64,000 bases of DNA from Ophiosphaerella korrae (GCA_028456385.1 JALNQF010000019.1:62001-126000), one strand, 5' to 3'; counted from the stretch's first letter, positions 33,446 to 46,037 are shown. The notes: generated by a model not told the origin, from the letters alone. Made by a program: numbers and translations.

Positions 33446-36400
33446 ATGTCGGTCGCTGTATCAACAAACCGTCCATCATCGTGTGAACGCCCGAGCTATG
33501 CCCGCTACCTGCATCAACCGCCTAATGCAGTCCGACTGCGCACACCCTATGCGACCATGAGCGATGAAGCAATGTCCAACGGCTCCAACGCGAATAGCAT
33601 GGGCGAGGGGGCCGACACCACGGCCGAGGAAGACCCCAAGGCAGCGCGCTGGCACCAGCATTACTTGCGCACTGAGGCGCGCTTGAATGCCGTGCTCGCT
33701 GGCGCGTCTGGCGATTATTCTGCTGATGCGCTCGACAACGCACCCAAACCTTCATCCGATGATAGTCCGACGGCGCATGACGCGCGCCCGACTGTCACCC
33801 CCAAGAAGACCGCCCGCACAATCGACGAAGATGACTATGGAGACGACGACGATGAAGATGATGAAGATGACACGCACACGTCTCCGCTTCTGTCGAAAAG
33901 CGCCCCCATCGGCACGCCAAGCATTCGCATTGCGCAGATATCAAATAAACTGGGCGTGGAGCGAACTAGTACGCCGTCATCGGAACAAGTCAAATCTTCC
34001 GATGATGTGCGCAAGAAGCTGCAGCAGGACAAGACAGCCGCAGAGGAGGCTGCGAAACGGAGTTTCCATACATTATTCTATACCTTGGAGAGCGACCGAG
34101 ATGCCATGCTGGAGCAGCAGAAGCTGGATGAGCTTGACCGACAAGTAGAAATCGAGACATCTGGCACGTCTGCGAATGCCTCTGCAAACGGCGCCGCTCC
34201 TATCCCCCAACAGGGCACTCTGAGCACAACAAATCTCGGCGCCTCCAGCCTTACTCTTAAACATCTCATTGCCCGCATCGATGCACAACGCGACAGAGTG
34301 CATGCTACCGACGCCCAATTGCGGAGTCTCATCAGCGAAGTCCGCAAGAATAGGAGCAAATGGGCCAACGAAGAAAGGGTTGGTCAAGAGGAGCTATACG
34401 AGAGTGTAGAAAAGGTGATCATGGAACTCAAAGCTGGCGAACATGCACACCCATTTCTTCAACGTGTCAACAAGCGAGAGGCCCCAGATTACTACAATGT
34501 TATCAAACAACCGATGGATATTGGCACAATGATGAAGAAGCTCAAGCAGTTCCATTACAAGTCAAAGAAGGAATTCGTGGATGATCTGATGTTGATATGG
34601 TCTAACTGTCTGAAGTATAACGCCGACCCAAGTCATTTTCTTAGGAAGAAAGCCCTGCACATGAAGAAAGAAACCGAGAAGCTTGTACCACTTATCCCAG
34701 ATATAACAATACGGGATCGCGCTGAGGTTGAAGCTGAAGAGCGAAGAATGCGTAATGGGGATGTAGACGCGGATGGGGCAGATGACAGTGAGGATGGTTA
34801 GTTGTGACCTCTGTCACATCTTACACTATGCTGACATCATTTACAGAAGAGCCTATAATGGCATCACGAGGTCGAAAGGCACCAAGCAAAGGGGGAAAAG
34901 GATCTAACAACGCCAGAAAGGCGCCACCAGCTGGTCTGGAAGGGACACCAGCCCCCGAAACTAAGCCAACAGTGCCATCATTAAATAGCGCGGTCTCCAC
35001 CTTGAAGAACGAGTTCTTACGTGCCGATTCTGAGATGGAAGGTAGCGTGAATGGTTTCTCAACGCCTCCACCGGGCACATTGACCCCGCTTGGCCCACAC
35101 GGTATTTCGAGGAACGGCACACATGGCAGCCAAGCGGACTTGTCGGAAATGGATGGAACAGGCGCTTCTGTCAATGGGTTTGCACTAGAAGAAGATGCTG
35201 ACCTAGATGATCTCGAGTACAAAACATGGAAGCAGGTGACCAAGAAAGATCGAGCGACAATTGCAGCGGAGAGACATAGGCTTTTTCGGGATGACAAGCT
35301 CCAACCTGAAGAACCCGCCATTCTACGCACCAAAGCCGGTATGCGTAGATGGCTGCGACATCGCAAACAGGCTATTGAAGAAGAGTCGACGACAGGACCT
35401 ACTTCTATCCTAGATGGGAAAGATGGTGTGCAAACAACAGCCAAAGAATCTCTCGCCGAAGGTATCGAAGGTGAGGATGAACGTCAAATTCCAGATTATT
35501 ACGATCCAGTATGTGCCATCCCCGACCTCAACGATCGTTTTCAGTGGGTCGAGGATGCAGAAGGACATGTCGTTCAGCAGTTCGAAGAATATATGCGCAT
35601 ATTTCCAAAGGGTCAATTCACGACTCCAGACAGTGGCCTTGCCAAGAAGATGGAGGCCAATATGCAATCCATGCAGGATACCAGGAAGATCTGCGCAAAA
35701 ATTGGGATTGTTAAGCAGATGCAACTTCAGTCACAGTTGTATCAGAATCAATTCCAGCGATACGAGCCGCAACCATTTATGGAAACAGATATTGAACCAA
35801 TGGTCGTGTCTGAAGATGGAGCATGTATGGCGCCGCTTGTCTGTCGCGCCGCCATGCAACGTAGTGTTGGCAAAATATTCTACCATGCCGGTTTCGAAGA
35901 ATTCCAGCCTTCTGCACTTGATGCAGTCACCGATATTGCAGCGAAATTCTTTGAAAACCTCGTGGCTAGTTTAGGTGTCTACCGAGAGACACCAAAGATG
36001 AAGTCGGAGGTTCCGATCGCACTACCAAATGGGAAGACAACTTTTTGGACGCCACGTTTTACTCAGGAAGAAGCTATATTGCACTCTCTACACGCCAACG
36101 GTGTCGATTTAGAGACACTAGAAACATACGTCAAGGAGGATGTTGAGCGACTGGGTACCAAGTTGTCTGGAATGTACGACCGAATGCGATCCTACTATGC
36201 GGAGCTACTCCGGCCAGCTATGGATAATGCGGGTGCTGATGGAGCGGGTGCATTCAATGATGGCAGCGAACAGTTCGTTGGTGGTGACTTTGCCGAAGAT
36301 ATTGGTGAAGACTTCTTTGGCTTCAAGGAGCTTGGCTTAGATCGAGAATTTGGCCTTACATTTAGTGTTCCCCTGCACTTGTTGCAGAACAGGGTACACA

Positions 36401-36908
36401 ATGCCGCCAAAGATAACAAGTACGAGACTCCTATCTCGATTAAACCCTTCTTGCTAACTTTTGCAGCAACACCACTACCATTGGTGTACTTATGCCTGAA
36501 CCACCAAAGTTCGAACCTGTCACCCTGCAGAGCGTGGAAAGTCAAATCGGTCTCGTTAAGAGTTGGCTTTTCAGCAAATTACATGATAACAACAGTCAGC
36601 CTCTTGTTGAAGACGACGATTTGCCTCCTAAACAGCGTTTCCCCAAGCCGCGCCTACCGCCCACAGGCAAGATCTCAAGCCCGCGCAAACGCCCATTGAG
36701 GGAGCAGCAGCAGCTAGCCCGTAAGAAACGCAAGCTAGATGAAGAGAAAGATGATGCTGGCAATGAAAATAACCTCATGAGGGGATTAGGGAAGCCGATT
36801 GGCAAATTGAAACTCGAGCCTTCCCAGAAAGAGAATTCGGGCGTTCTAGAGCCTGAGAAGGAGGATGGCAGCGCCCATGGTATGCCTAGCCCACCCGAAT
36901 CATTCTAG
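33446..36908 (+). CDS. spt7: SAGA complex subunit Spt7 (bromodomain and histone fold)
   Basis: Exons 33446-34796, 34847-36419 and 36467-36908, 1121 aa in phase. Spt7 organises the SAGA coactivator. Landmarks: acidic N-terminal region; bromodomain about 316-415 ([39 protein letters not shown] with the acetyl-lysine-binding Asn); a conserved linker ([20 protein letters not shown]); histone fold about 777-830 ([19 protein letters not shown]); the LDREFGLT block near 960; and a C-terminal [14 protein letters not shown] basic patch. The second intron (donor AA|GTACGA) lacks in-frame stops for a while, so unspliced reading runs on to 36699 with a wrong C-terminus. The Met at 33446 is used, but ATG at 33557 (MSDEAMSNG, better context) is an equally good start. 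Confidence 0.94.
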
Positions 36909-38352
36909 AGAAGCGAAAGAGCGACGTGTGCTCTCAATCTAAACGAATAGCTCACATTACCACTGTGTCTGGAACGCCCAATCAACAAACTTGTGTTCTA
37001 TTTGGATTCAACAAAAAATTTCTAGACTCTTACTTTACTGTCTTTGTTTAATAATCTATGCGGCCAACTTCAACGCCAATGCGCCTAGAATTGGTCTCAT
37101 CGCGCGGCGAGGACTTCATATTGAATAAGGCATGCACCACAGGACGGTGGACATGCCTTCTTGCCTATTGTCCTTTTTTTACTCGATCTTTCTGCGTAGT
37201 CATTGGTTATGGCGCGAAGAAGTATCAGAGACAGTTTCGGCGTTAGCTTCTTTCAATCACGCCTTGGTCGTTGTGCTCTTTGTCTTCAAGCTGGGTGGGT
37301 GGTAAAGTCCACGATTGTATACCCATTGTATCGATGCGTCCTCATTTCTGCATGCCGATTGCATACTGTAACTACAAATTATCAAGACTGGCTCTGTGCT
37401 TCCATTGTATATATAGAGACGCTAGGCCATGCTACTGAAGACGGCTCTAACATGGCCCTGGTTTTTCAATGGAAAATTCGATTACAATAGTGCAAGACCT
37501 TCACAACAATCTTTAATCTGAACTGAATAGCCTCTACAGCCTGCCGAATTTTTTAAATCCGAGAGCGTTGACGACAACAACCATGGCGAACCGTAGTTGT
37601 CTGATTGACGAAATGACTTAGCTACACATTGATGAATAGACAAACCTTCACTCTTCAAGGTGCTCATAGGCCAGCTACAGTGATCATCGATGCTGCTAGG
37701 TTGTAAGTTATCGTAATCTAGGTGCAACCAGCGGGCGCAGCACACAGTGTGAGAGCGTTGAGCTAAGCTTGACCAGAGCGAGTCCGCTGAAGCTGTCAAA
37801 GGAAAAGAGAAGTATGAAGCTGCAGACTTAATCATATCATTCGACCAAATGTAATAACACATCCAAGTGGGTTAAATTAATGATGTACAGTGCGTGCTAT
37901 CGCCAGTGAAGAGATACCTTGATTGATGAGCTAGCCAAGCTGAAATTGGATGTTCTTAGCGCATTGTCTTTTCCATCTGGGTCCGACCCTTTATTCCACC
38001 TCCACCATCAAGATGATGATCAAGAATCTATCAATGCTGAATCTTGTCTGAGAAATCTTTGTATCAACGTAAGTCGAGTTATTCACTTGATTTCAGGTGA
38101 CAAGTCTCGCCAACTTGGGCCAACGTGCCACAAGAAACAAAACGTGGATCTCTGACGGACTTGAACCTTCATTCTTCTCCACTCACACCACAACTGACAA
38201 CTCGTGCGCAACTCACCGCACAACTGCGACTCACCTACCTTTATTAATTCCCAATACGCGTCCATTTTGGCGAGAATCACCATCACGCGTCCATATTTTC
38301 CATCTACTGCCGCGGCAATTTATGTTAGTCTTCACGAGACTTCTCACAATTA
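36909..38352. other. intergenic, nothing recognised
   Basis: About 1.4 kb between two plus-strand genes. Read on both strands for spliced small genes; none could be built with family resemblance. Confidence 0.45.
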
Positions 38353-40780
38353 ATGGCGCTCAACGGCCATGCACCGCCAGGTTCAGACCTTTTTGGCCAC
38401 ATGAATCAAGCTAGCTCGAATCCAGCATGGCATGAAAAATATGGTGGTGAAGAGTTCAAGATGTGGCAAGCAGAAAATCCAACAGAACAAATATCGTACG
38501 AGGATTGGAAAAGTTCCAAACACGTCGATGGCCTATCGTTGTACTACGCTGCTCTGCGCATTTGGGAGGAGTCAGACTCCAGCGTAAGTGATGAATTACA
38601 TGAATTAATTGTTATTTTTGCTCGATATTGATAACATACAGGATGAAGATGTTGAACAACCACAAATTGATACTCGCCTTCGAGGTGTGCGTGCTCAATC
38701 GGCACGCGAGCCGAAGAAGACACTGAAAGTCAACGGAAATGGACTCTCACGATCTATGGGGTCATCAACGCCATCTGCCATAGCGCAGTCGGAAGATCTG
38801 GCTGTCTCTAGCAAGAAGAAAAGGAAAGCACGAAAGAAGTATCTCGTATGTTGAAAAGTGACCGCTATCAGTTCAATTATTGACAACCATAGTCTCAAGA
38901 ACTCGTAGCATCAGAAGATAGTGAAGAAGACGAAGCAGCCACGCCAATTACCGGGGAAACAACACCTTCAGTACCAGTCGTTGCTGTAAATGGAAGACGC
39001 AAGTCCTCAACTCGAAGGCCTAGGAAGAAGCCAATCGTAAGCTTGACTGTTTGCGTGTGTCGCACGAAGCTAACTATACACTAGTCCGAAGAGTTAATAT
39101 CACCAGAAGATGAAGATGATGATCTGATGGTGGCGAGTGGAGTGACTACTCCCGCGATCGCATCGCCATTACCTGTTCGCTCCGGTACGTTTAGCTCCAG
39201 CTCCAAGTTCCAGCCTACCCCACATTTAGACCATCTTCACCAAACACCGTAAAGAGTAACAGATGCACGTCTATATCATTGTTTCCAACAAAGAAAACAG
39301 TTGTCCACTTTGGGAATTTCTTATTAACATATCGACAGCACCAAGGGCTCCCACGTCTGTACCAACGTCAGTAACGCCTAAAAAGACGATTCTCAAACTC
39401 AGCACTAGGAAAGCGCCTAAAAAGAAAATCCTGGTAAGCATAGTTTTGAAATTGCAAATTCCAGATACTTATATGAGGTAGTCCGAAGAGATAGTGCAAG
39501 ATGATGATACCGATGATGGCAATGCTGCAACTACTCTCTCTGCCACCGCAAACACAGAACCCAGCATCACAACTACTGTCGAAAATCACACCGCTTCTAC
39601 CATAAATGCTGATTCAAATGTTGACGATATACCGGCATCGCCCGATGCAAGAAGCGACTCAGCCACCACTACTAGACGCGGGCTTCGTACTCGGAGACCT
39701 GCTCAACAGCGGCCATACTCACTTGATGCGCAGGTTTATGAAGAAAACGACACAGATACACAGGAAGAGGAGAAAATCATACAACCATCTCCCGATGTGC
39801 TAAGTAGAAGGGCGTCTGTTGTTTCATATGTCAAAGATCACACTGTTGATCGGTTGGGAATGCTGGATGCGGAGACTTTAGCTATTTTACAAGGCGATGT
39901 AGACCCTGATCCAGAAGAGATCCATCCACGGCCCAAGCACTTCAAAGGAAAAGGCCGAGCCTGGAAAAAGGAGGAGTCTGATGAAGATCTGGAGTTTAAC
40001 CCAGGCAAAAAGAAATCTATAAAAGGCAAGGCAAAGACCAAGGCACTGCATCAGCCTAAAAAGAGGGGACGGCCAAGAAAAAGTGCTCTATCTGAAGATG
40101 TTGTTCGCGATGACTCGGATGATGAAGCAGTGGCAAGGATGGAACATGCAAGTCCATCACCAACAGCACCTGAAGACTCTGCAAAGAAAGCACCGAAATC
40201 GCTACAAAAAAGCGCATTACTGGAAGAGATTGTTCATGATGACACAGATGAAGATGCGGCCAAAGAAGGTGGTAACCAAATAGCCGGTGGGGCTATCCTA
40301 AAGGAAGTGTCTACCCCGGGACCCAAAAAACGAGGCCGTCCTCGCAAGTCAGACCAAGCATCAGTAACTAAAACTGTATCTGAGGCTAACCACGTTGGTG
40401 AGGAGGTGATTTCATACACACCATGTGGAACACTGAGTAAACTTGCAGAGAAGGAGGAGGAGCCAACTAAATTGACCAGCCAGGCCCCTACGTCTATCAA
40501 TGGGGCTGCCAACGAGACTGCCAACGAGACTCCTAACGAGACTCCTAACGAGACTACCAACGAGACTCCCAACGAGACTGTCAACGAGACCGCCAACGAG
40601 ACCGCCAACGAGACTGCCGACGAGACTATCAATGAGGCTATCAACGAGACTATCAACGAAAGTGCCAACGAGGTTCCGAGCCTTGACAATGTCGACGAGA
40701 CTGTTGTGGCTGCTCCACCCGGCACTGAAGCGCCTGCTCCAAGCGCAGATGTGCCAACTGAAGAGGGCCAATGTATGTAA
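38353..40780 (+). CDS. AT-hook protein made of repeated basic/acidic modules
   Basis: Six exons (38353-38583, 38642-38845, 38893-39036, 39085-39184, 39339-39433, 39482-40780), 690 aa in phase; an additional 3' splice near 40773 would change only the last residues. No named family recognised. Residues 1-77 are a distinct N-terminal segment (Trp-rich, KYGGEEFKMW...YEDWKSS). The rest alternates Lys/Arg-rich stretches with SEE-plus-acidic stretches. Two copies of KRGRPRK (near 40060 and 40330) are AT-hooks binding the DNA minor groove. TRRGLRTRRPAQQRPYSLD near 39680 is a further conserved-looking basic block. The C-terminus carries 14 four-residue repeats of x-N-E-T type. The protein is probably nuclear and chromatin-associated; the precise role is unknown. 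Confidence 0.8.
40508..40675 (+). repeat. 12-bp coding minisatellite, about 14 units
   Basis: Units of the form NNN-AAC-GAG-ACY encode ANET, PNET, TNET, VNET and degenerate INEA/INES units at the 3' end. It lies inside the last exon of the AT-hook gene; divergence increases towards the 3' side. Confidence 0.95.
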
Positions 40781-41403
40781 TCAGCTTTCAATGTATAATT
40801 CTTAGCTAACACGAAAGATAGAAATTATTAATTGTTAGAGTATGGTATGGCAACGTATGGCGTTGGCGTTAGGCAGGCTTGTTGCGCCTTCAAAGCTGTA
40901 TCCAGTCAAAGACGCAACTTGTTCACAGCTCTTGATGAGTCATGGGGTATGACTTTTATGCACATTGAACCGGCGTTCTTATCATATTTGCATGGGGGCT
41001 GAGCATGCGAGGCTATGGGAATCAAAGTTAAGTCAGAAACTGAGGCCCTCAAGGCAAGTTGCTCGTAGGGAAAGTCTAAGTCTATTGATGAGGTATCTAA
41101 TAACTTGTTCGATATTGTTCGAGCTGGGTAATATGAATTAGAGAGACGAGATGTCTAATACCTTTATTGCTACGATATTGAGTTGCCAGAAGTGAAACTG
41201 TACAGTCCATGCACGTAGAAATGCATCTAGTATTCGACGATCGCTCAGTCACACTTATAAGCGTTTCTTTTGATCATTGCCACATATTTGAACTATACTT
41301 TCCTACATCCTTTCTTCCTTATGTTGTCCTAGTTAATTTTATCTAAACGCCTATAAAAATATAATTCAACTCTTGAGTTGTTACATGTTCCTATAAGTTG
41401 TGT
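40781..41403. other. intergenic, convergent 3' ends, AT-rich
   Basis: Between the AT-hook gene (plus) and the rhomboid gene (minus). No feature recognised. Confidence 0.5.
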
Positions 41404-42234
41404 TTAGAGCCCCATACGTCTCATCTTAAGCATATAATATGCTACTCCGAAAGCAACCCCCCCAAGATGCCCTGAATGCGCTGTTCTGCTGCTATCATTG
41501 TTCAGATAATATCCATCGTAAAATGCATATCCAGCTACTAGAGCCCATAATGGCATGGGCACAATTCCATAAATCAGGAACTTGGTCGTAGGGTACATGC
41601 AAGCTGCTACAGTGGTGAGCCCCATCAGTGCGCCTGAGAAACCTAGGCCATGTCTATAGTCTTGTCCACGGCCATCAGATTTTCGATTCCGATCGTAAAG
41701 ATAACCAAGGGAGCCTGTGAGTCCAGAGCCGAAGGTAATTGTGAGAAGGCGCAATGGTGTTATGCCTGGCGCCCTGCATAAAAATGACCCAAGGAAGTAT
41801 GCAGTGAACATGTTGCCAGCTAAATGGCCCAGTGATAGGTGTGTGAAGGCGCTGGTAATTATTGTCCACCAGTAACCTTCTTTGATGACACTGGTCAGAT
41901 TGAGGGTCATATTGCGGTAAAACTGCATGTAAGCTTGTGGAAACCCAGCTTTGGCCTGCTCTTTGACATAGTAACCGTAACCAAAGATGGCAAAGTTGAC
42001 ACCCATGAGGGAGTACAGGACGCGTAAGTTGGCGGAAGATTGGTCGACGTAGTTGTAGTACCCAGAATGGTAGAAGCGGGAACGGGCGAGGCTGAGATTA
42101 TTGGAGCCTGATATGCGTGAATGCAAAGGAGAGAAATAATTAGACATGCCCTGCCGAGAGTTGGTGGGCATTCTTGATGTGCGAAGTGTGATGGGTAGCT
42201 TGGTGCTTCTTAGGAAGCGCAAGAGAGTAGACAT
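41404..42234 (-). CDS. rhomboid-family intramembrane serine protease, probably mitochondrial
   Basis: Single exon, 276 aa. Rhomboids cleave transmembrane segments with a Ser-His dyad. Ser200 lies in GFSGALMG (GxSG motif); the dyad His is His256 (or His253) in SRTAHSGHLGG; the oxyanion-side HxxxN motif is HLAGN (His137, Asn141). About six hydrophobic helices cover 72-270. The first 60 residues are rich in Ser, Arg and Leu without acidic residues, as in a mitochondrial presequence, so this may be a member related to yeast Pcp1/Rbd1; a secretory-pathway rhomboid is less likely. It diverges from dhh1 over 577 bp. Confidence 0.9.
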   Translation of the reverse strand: MSTLLRFLRSTKLPITLRTSRMPTNSRQGMSNYFSPLHSRISGSNNLSLARSRFYHSGYYNYVDQSSANLRVLYSLMGVNFAIFGYGYYVKEQAKAGFPQAYMQFYRNMTLNLTSVIKEGYWWTIITSAFTHLSLGHLAGNMFTAYFLGSFLCRAPGITPLRLLTITFGSGLTGSLGYLYDRNRKSDGRGQDYRHGLGFSGALMGLTTVAACMYPTTKFLIYGIVPMPLWALVAGYAFYDGYYLNNDSSRTAHSGHLGGVAFGVAYYMLKMRRMGL

Positions 42235-42811
42235 AATGCCAACGGACGGGGCTCATTGGTCCCCAATGGACGATAGATTTCGATGGGTAATTCACGACGA
42301 GGCTGTTCCTGGGGCACTAAGTCGTGACTGGTGAGGCAGGTGAGGCGCAAAGTCATGGTGTTGAAGCACGGGCCCGCTCTCCAAGTGGACCCTCGCTCAG
42401 GCTGGGTGTGGTGACTGCAGTGCATAAAGAAGCTCGCTCGGCCCCCACAAGACCACACAACCACGTCCTGTCTGCACAATTGTCACTCTACTCACATCTC
42501 CACCAATCGAGCCCTCGAAGCCACTAGCCCATTGACTAAATCATCCCACGCGCGCTCACGTGCAGCCTCCATCACCAACAACTAGCGAGGCAAAACACAG
42601 CTCTTGGCCACTTTCTCTGCTCGACTGCACCACCCTGCCCGAGCCACCGCCGCTGTCTGAATAACCACGAGAACCCATCACAGAGACGCTCGCAAGCAAT
42701 ACGCACACGAGCCGAGCCCCACTATCCGTCCCAACAAGCGCACACGACCCCAACTCGCGCCAGACACCCCGCTTCATAGCTACTCCCACCTCAGGTGGAA
42801 ACAACATCACA
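42235..42811. promoter_or_regulatory. divergent promoter region, rhomboid / dhh1
   Basis: Both genes start outward from this stretch. The dhh1-proximal half is C/A-rich and likely forms its long 5' leader. Confidence 0.5.
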
Positions 42812-44498
42812 ATGACCTCAGAAATAACCAACCAGCTAGCAGCGACGAAACTAAGGTCAGTCGGTGTATGCCCAGTTGGGCGCCACGTGCTAATCATGCC
42901 ACAGTGATGCATCGCCATCGACAGGAGCAGACTGGAAAGATGGGCTCAAGGCACCTGCAAAAGATGCGCGACCGCAGACAGAGGTGAGCTTCCTGTGTGG
43001 TTCCTCTAGCGTGTGAAGCCGGCTAACCAGCTGGCACAGGATGTTACCGCGACAAAGGGCCTAGAGTTCGAGGACTTCTTCATCAAACGCGAGCTCATGA
43101 TGGGCATCTTCGAGGCTGGCTTCGAGAAGCCTTCACCGATCCAAGAAGAAACTATCCCTGTGGCGCTAACCGGCCGCGATATTCTTGCGCGAGCAAAGAA
43201 CGGCACGGGAAAAACAGCTGCCTTTGTCATCCCCACGCTGGAGCGCGTGAACCCAAAGATCGCCAAAACACAAGCACTGATTCTCGTACCCACCCGAGAA
43301 CTTGCTCTCCAGACCTCACAAGTTTGCAAGACGCTGGGAAAGCATCTTGGCATCAACGTCATGGTATCTACGGGTGGCACTGGCCTTAAGGATGACATTA
43401 TAAGATTGAGTGATGCAGTCCATATTATTGTTGGAACTCCAGGCAGGATTTTGGATCTGGCAGGGAAGGGTGTGGCTGATCTTTCCGCGTGTCAGACGTT
43501 TGTAATGGACGAGGCCGACAAGCTTTTATCTCCGGAGTTCACACCGGTGATAGAGCAACTACTTGGTTTCCATCCAAAGGACCGACAGGTCATGCTGTTC
43601 AGCGCCACCTTTCCCATCGTAGTCAAGAGCTTCAAGGTAGGGCAGTTATCAAGTTTAAGAGTACAAGGTCGCTAATTCTATCCAGGACAAACACATGAAT
43701 TCTCCTTATGAGATTAACTTGATGGATGAGCTAACACTACGGGGTATTACACAATACTATGCTTTTGTCGAAGAGAAGCAGAAGGTGCACTGCTTGAATA
43801 CCCTCTTCAACAAGCTGCAGATCAATCAGTCCATCATCTTCTGTAACTCCACGAACCGTGTCGAGCTTCTTGCGAAAAAGATTACAGAGCTTGGATACTC
43901 TTGCTTCTACTCGCATGCACGCATGCTACAGCACAACCGCAATCGTGTTTTTCATGACTTCCGCAATGGCGTATGCCGAAACCTTGTATGCTCTGATCTC
44001 CTAACCCGAGGTATAGATATACAGGCTGTTAATGTGGTCATTAACTTCGACTTCCCGAAAAATGCGGAAACTTATCTGCATCGGATTGGTCGCTCCGGTC
44101 GATTTGGTCACCTTGGTCTGGCGATCAACTTGATCAATTGGGAGGATCGATTCAACTTGTATCGTATTGAACAGGAGTTGGGTACCGAGATTCAGCCGAT
44201 CCCACAAGTCATTGAGAAGAATCTGTACGTTTACGAGTCCCCGGAGAACATCCCTCGTCCTATCTCAAGCTCGCAACACCAGCCAGGCCAACCACAGGAA
44301 CAAGACGGCGCGGCGGCGCGTAACAATCAAGGCCAGAATGCCCGTGGTAACTACCGTGGTGGGCGTGGTGGTGGAGGACAATTCCAAGGTCAGCGCCGTG
44401 GTCCTCCACAGGGGCAAACCCAAACAACACGTCAGAATGGCCATCAATCCCCGCGCAATCCTAGGCCTCAAGCCACAGGTCCACCACAAGCCTCTTAG
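42812..44498 (+). CDS. dhh1: DEAD-box RNA helicase Dhh1 (DDX6)
   Basis: Exons 42812-42855, 42905-42983, 43040-43636 and 43686-44498, 510 aa in phase. Dhh1 promotes decapping and translational repression in P-bodies. All helicase motifs are present: Q motif GFEKPSPIQ; motif I AKNGTGKT (residues about 94-101); [12 protein letters not shown] at 198-201; SAT in [25 protein letters not shown]; and HRIGRSGR. The Dhh1-specific block ([26 protein letters not shown]) and the [16 protein letters not shown] stretch distinguish it from other DEAD-box proteins. The C-terminus is a Gln/Gly/Arg-rich low-complexity tail (RGGRGGGG), typical of filamentous fungi. Confidence 0.97.
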
Positions 44499-46037
44499 GT
44501 GACGGTACTGATGGCTTGGGGGCCATGTTGTTTAAGCGGTCGCAATTGACTGAGGGCTTAGTATCTCAAATCTTCAGCCATCCTCTTTCCGCCTAAACGA
44601 CAGGCATAAGCGCCTGTTTTTACCACTCCAAGTGTATCCATCAATCTTCCTTTCATGACTATCACGCACTCGCCCCCCGGGATTCGATGTGGAATGCCTG
44701 GTGTTACTTCCTCGAGTCTTGGACTCAAAACACGGCGCATTTGGGAACTTCCTGGGTCCGTCTTATTGTACTATATCATGATCTGGCAGGGCTCGATTTG
44801 CTTTCTTATCGGTTGGCTGGTCTCGCCGACTTTCAGTCTTGGTGGCATTGGGGTCATTGCTTATATTTTGCGCATATCGTGGCCTGCTCTGTTTCTCGTC
44901 TTTCTTTCCTTATTTCTTCCTTTTCCAATCAGTATCAGTGGTTGCGGGCTCTTCTCTAAAAGTCTGGCCTTTCCGCATAGAGGCCACAGGGTTTGCTTCG
45001 GCAATTTCCGATACGACTCATCACTCTTTCACATGATCCTGGACACTACCAGCTCACCCAAAGCTGTAATGCACGAATCACTCGCGACACGAACAAATCA
45101 TCTTATTGCTAGTTAAGGCGAAATCCCACGCCGAATCAGACAACAAATACTCTCAACACCCGTTACGATAATGTGCTGATCTAGCGCACATCGGTAAACA
45201 ATTCTCTGACGGTTCCTCTCTCTCCTTTGGCTACCGTACCCCCTCGAGCGCTACTCTTCGGCTCATCTTAATGTTGATCACCCTCTTCTGTACTACAGAC
45301 TTGAGGGCCAGAATCAGTCTGGGCTCTTCCATTTCACATCTCCACCCACACTCATCAAATTTTCGTCACAAGTCAACCAACTTCAACTTGGTTCATTTGC
45401 ACCGATATGGAACATGGCACATCAGATCGCTGCCCAGTAGAAGAAAATCAATCAAAACCCATGACCTCCCACAAGACGAAAAAGTAAAAAGAATTCAAGA
45501 CACGGCTGAAGAGTTATGAAGCGAAGCATGGTGTGTTGAAGGGTTGTTTTACCAACCAGTCGGCAGGGCTGCGGTAGGTTTAAGTCTATCTAGGTTTATT
45601 AGCTACTGGCTCCTACATCAGTTCTCATCTGTAGTCTCTTCAATGCAAAGCTTTCTACTTGATGTGCGCAGACCCCACTGTCCATACTATGAGTATGTTC
45701 AGTGTATTGACGTCCTGCCTCCCATGGAGCAAAGTTCAACAAGGGTGAACGAATGAGTTTAAAACGGTGATTTAGCAAGACGGCTTCATATAAGACGAAG
45801 ATAACCAATAATGACTTGAGACACATCTTGTGTACTTGACTATTCTGCTTTCGTGATTAACCCCGGCCAATCCTAAACACGAAGTAAGGCCACCAAGTCT
45901 GCCACATGACATCAGTGGGCTATTTAGAGATTCAAACATGAAGCCAGATACTCTACGACAAAATTTCAAGTTCAGTAGCCTTGTCGCCTATACTAATCCT
46001 TTTCATAAAGTTCCACTAATTCACAGCAACAGCAACC
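44499..46037. other. long intergenic region
   Basis: About 1.5 kb, part of it probably the 3' untranslated region of dhh1. A 153-codon frame at 44655-45116 is hydrophobic by composition only. A short frame from about 45406 is broken by TAA after 26 codons but continues in frame for 21 more codons; no family recognised. Confidence 0.45.

Noticed and set aside
40234..40812. Minus-strand frames with Val-Ser-Leu repeats
   Set aside because: They are antisense translation of the 12-bp minisatellite in the AT-hook gene.
44655..45116. 153-codon hydrophobic frame after dhh1
   Set aside because: No family resemblance, no intron signals, position fits the dhh1 3' untranslated region; hydrophobicity comes from T-rich sequence.
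45406..45570. Short frame MEHGTSDRCPVEE... continuing after an internal TAA
   Set aside because: Might be a broken or spliced small gene, but no acceptor restores it convincingly and no homologue is recognised.
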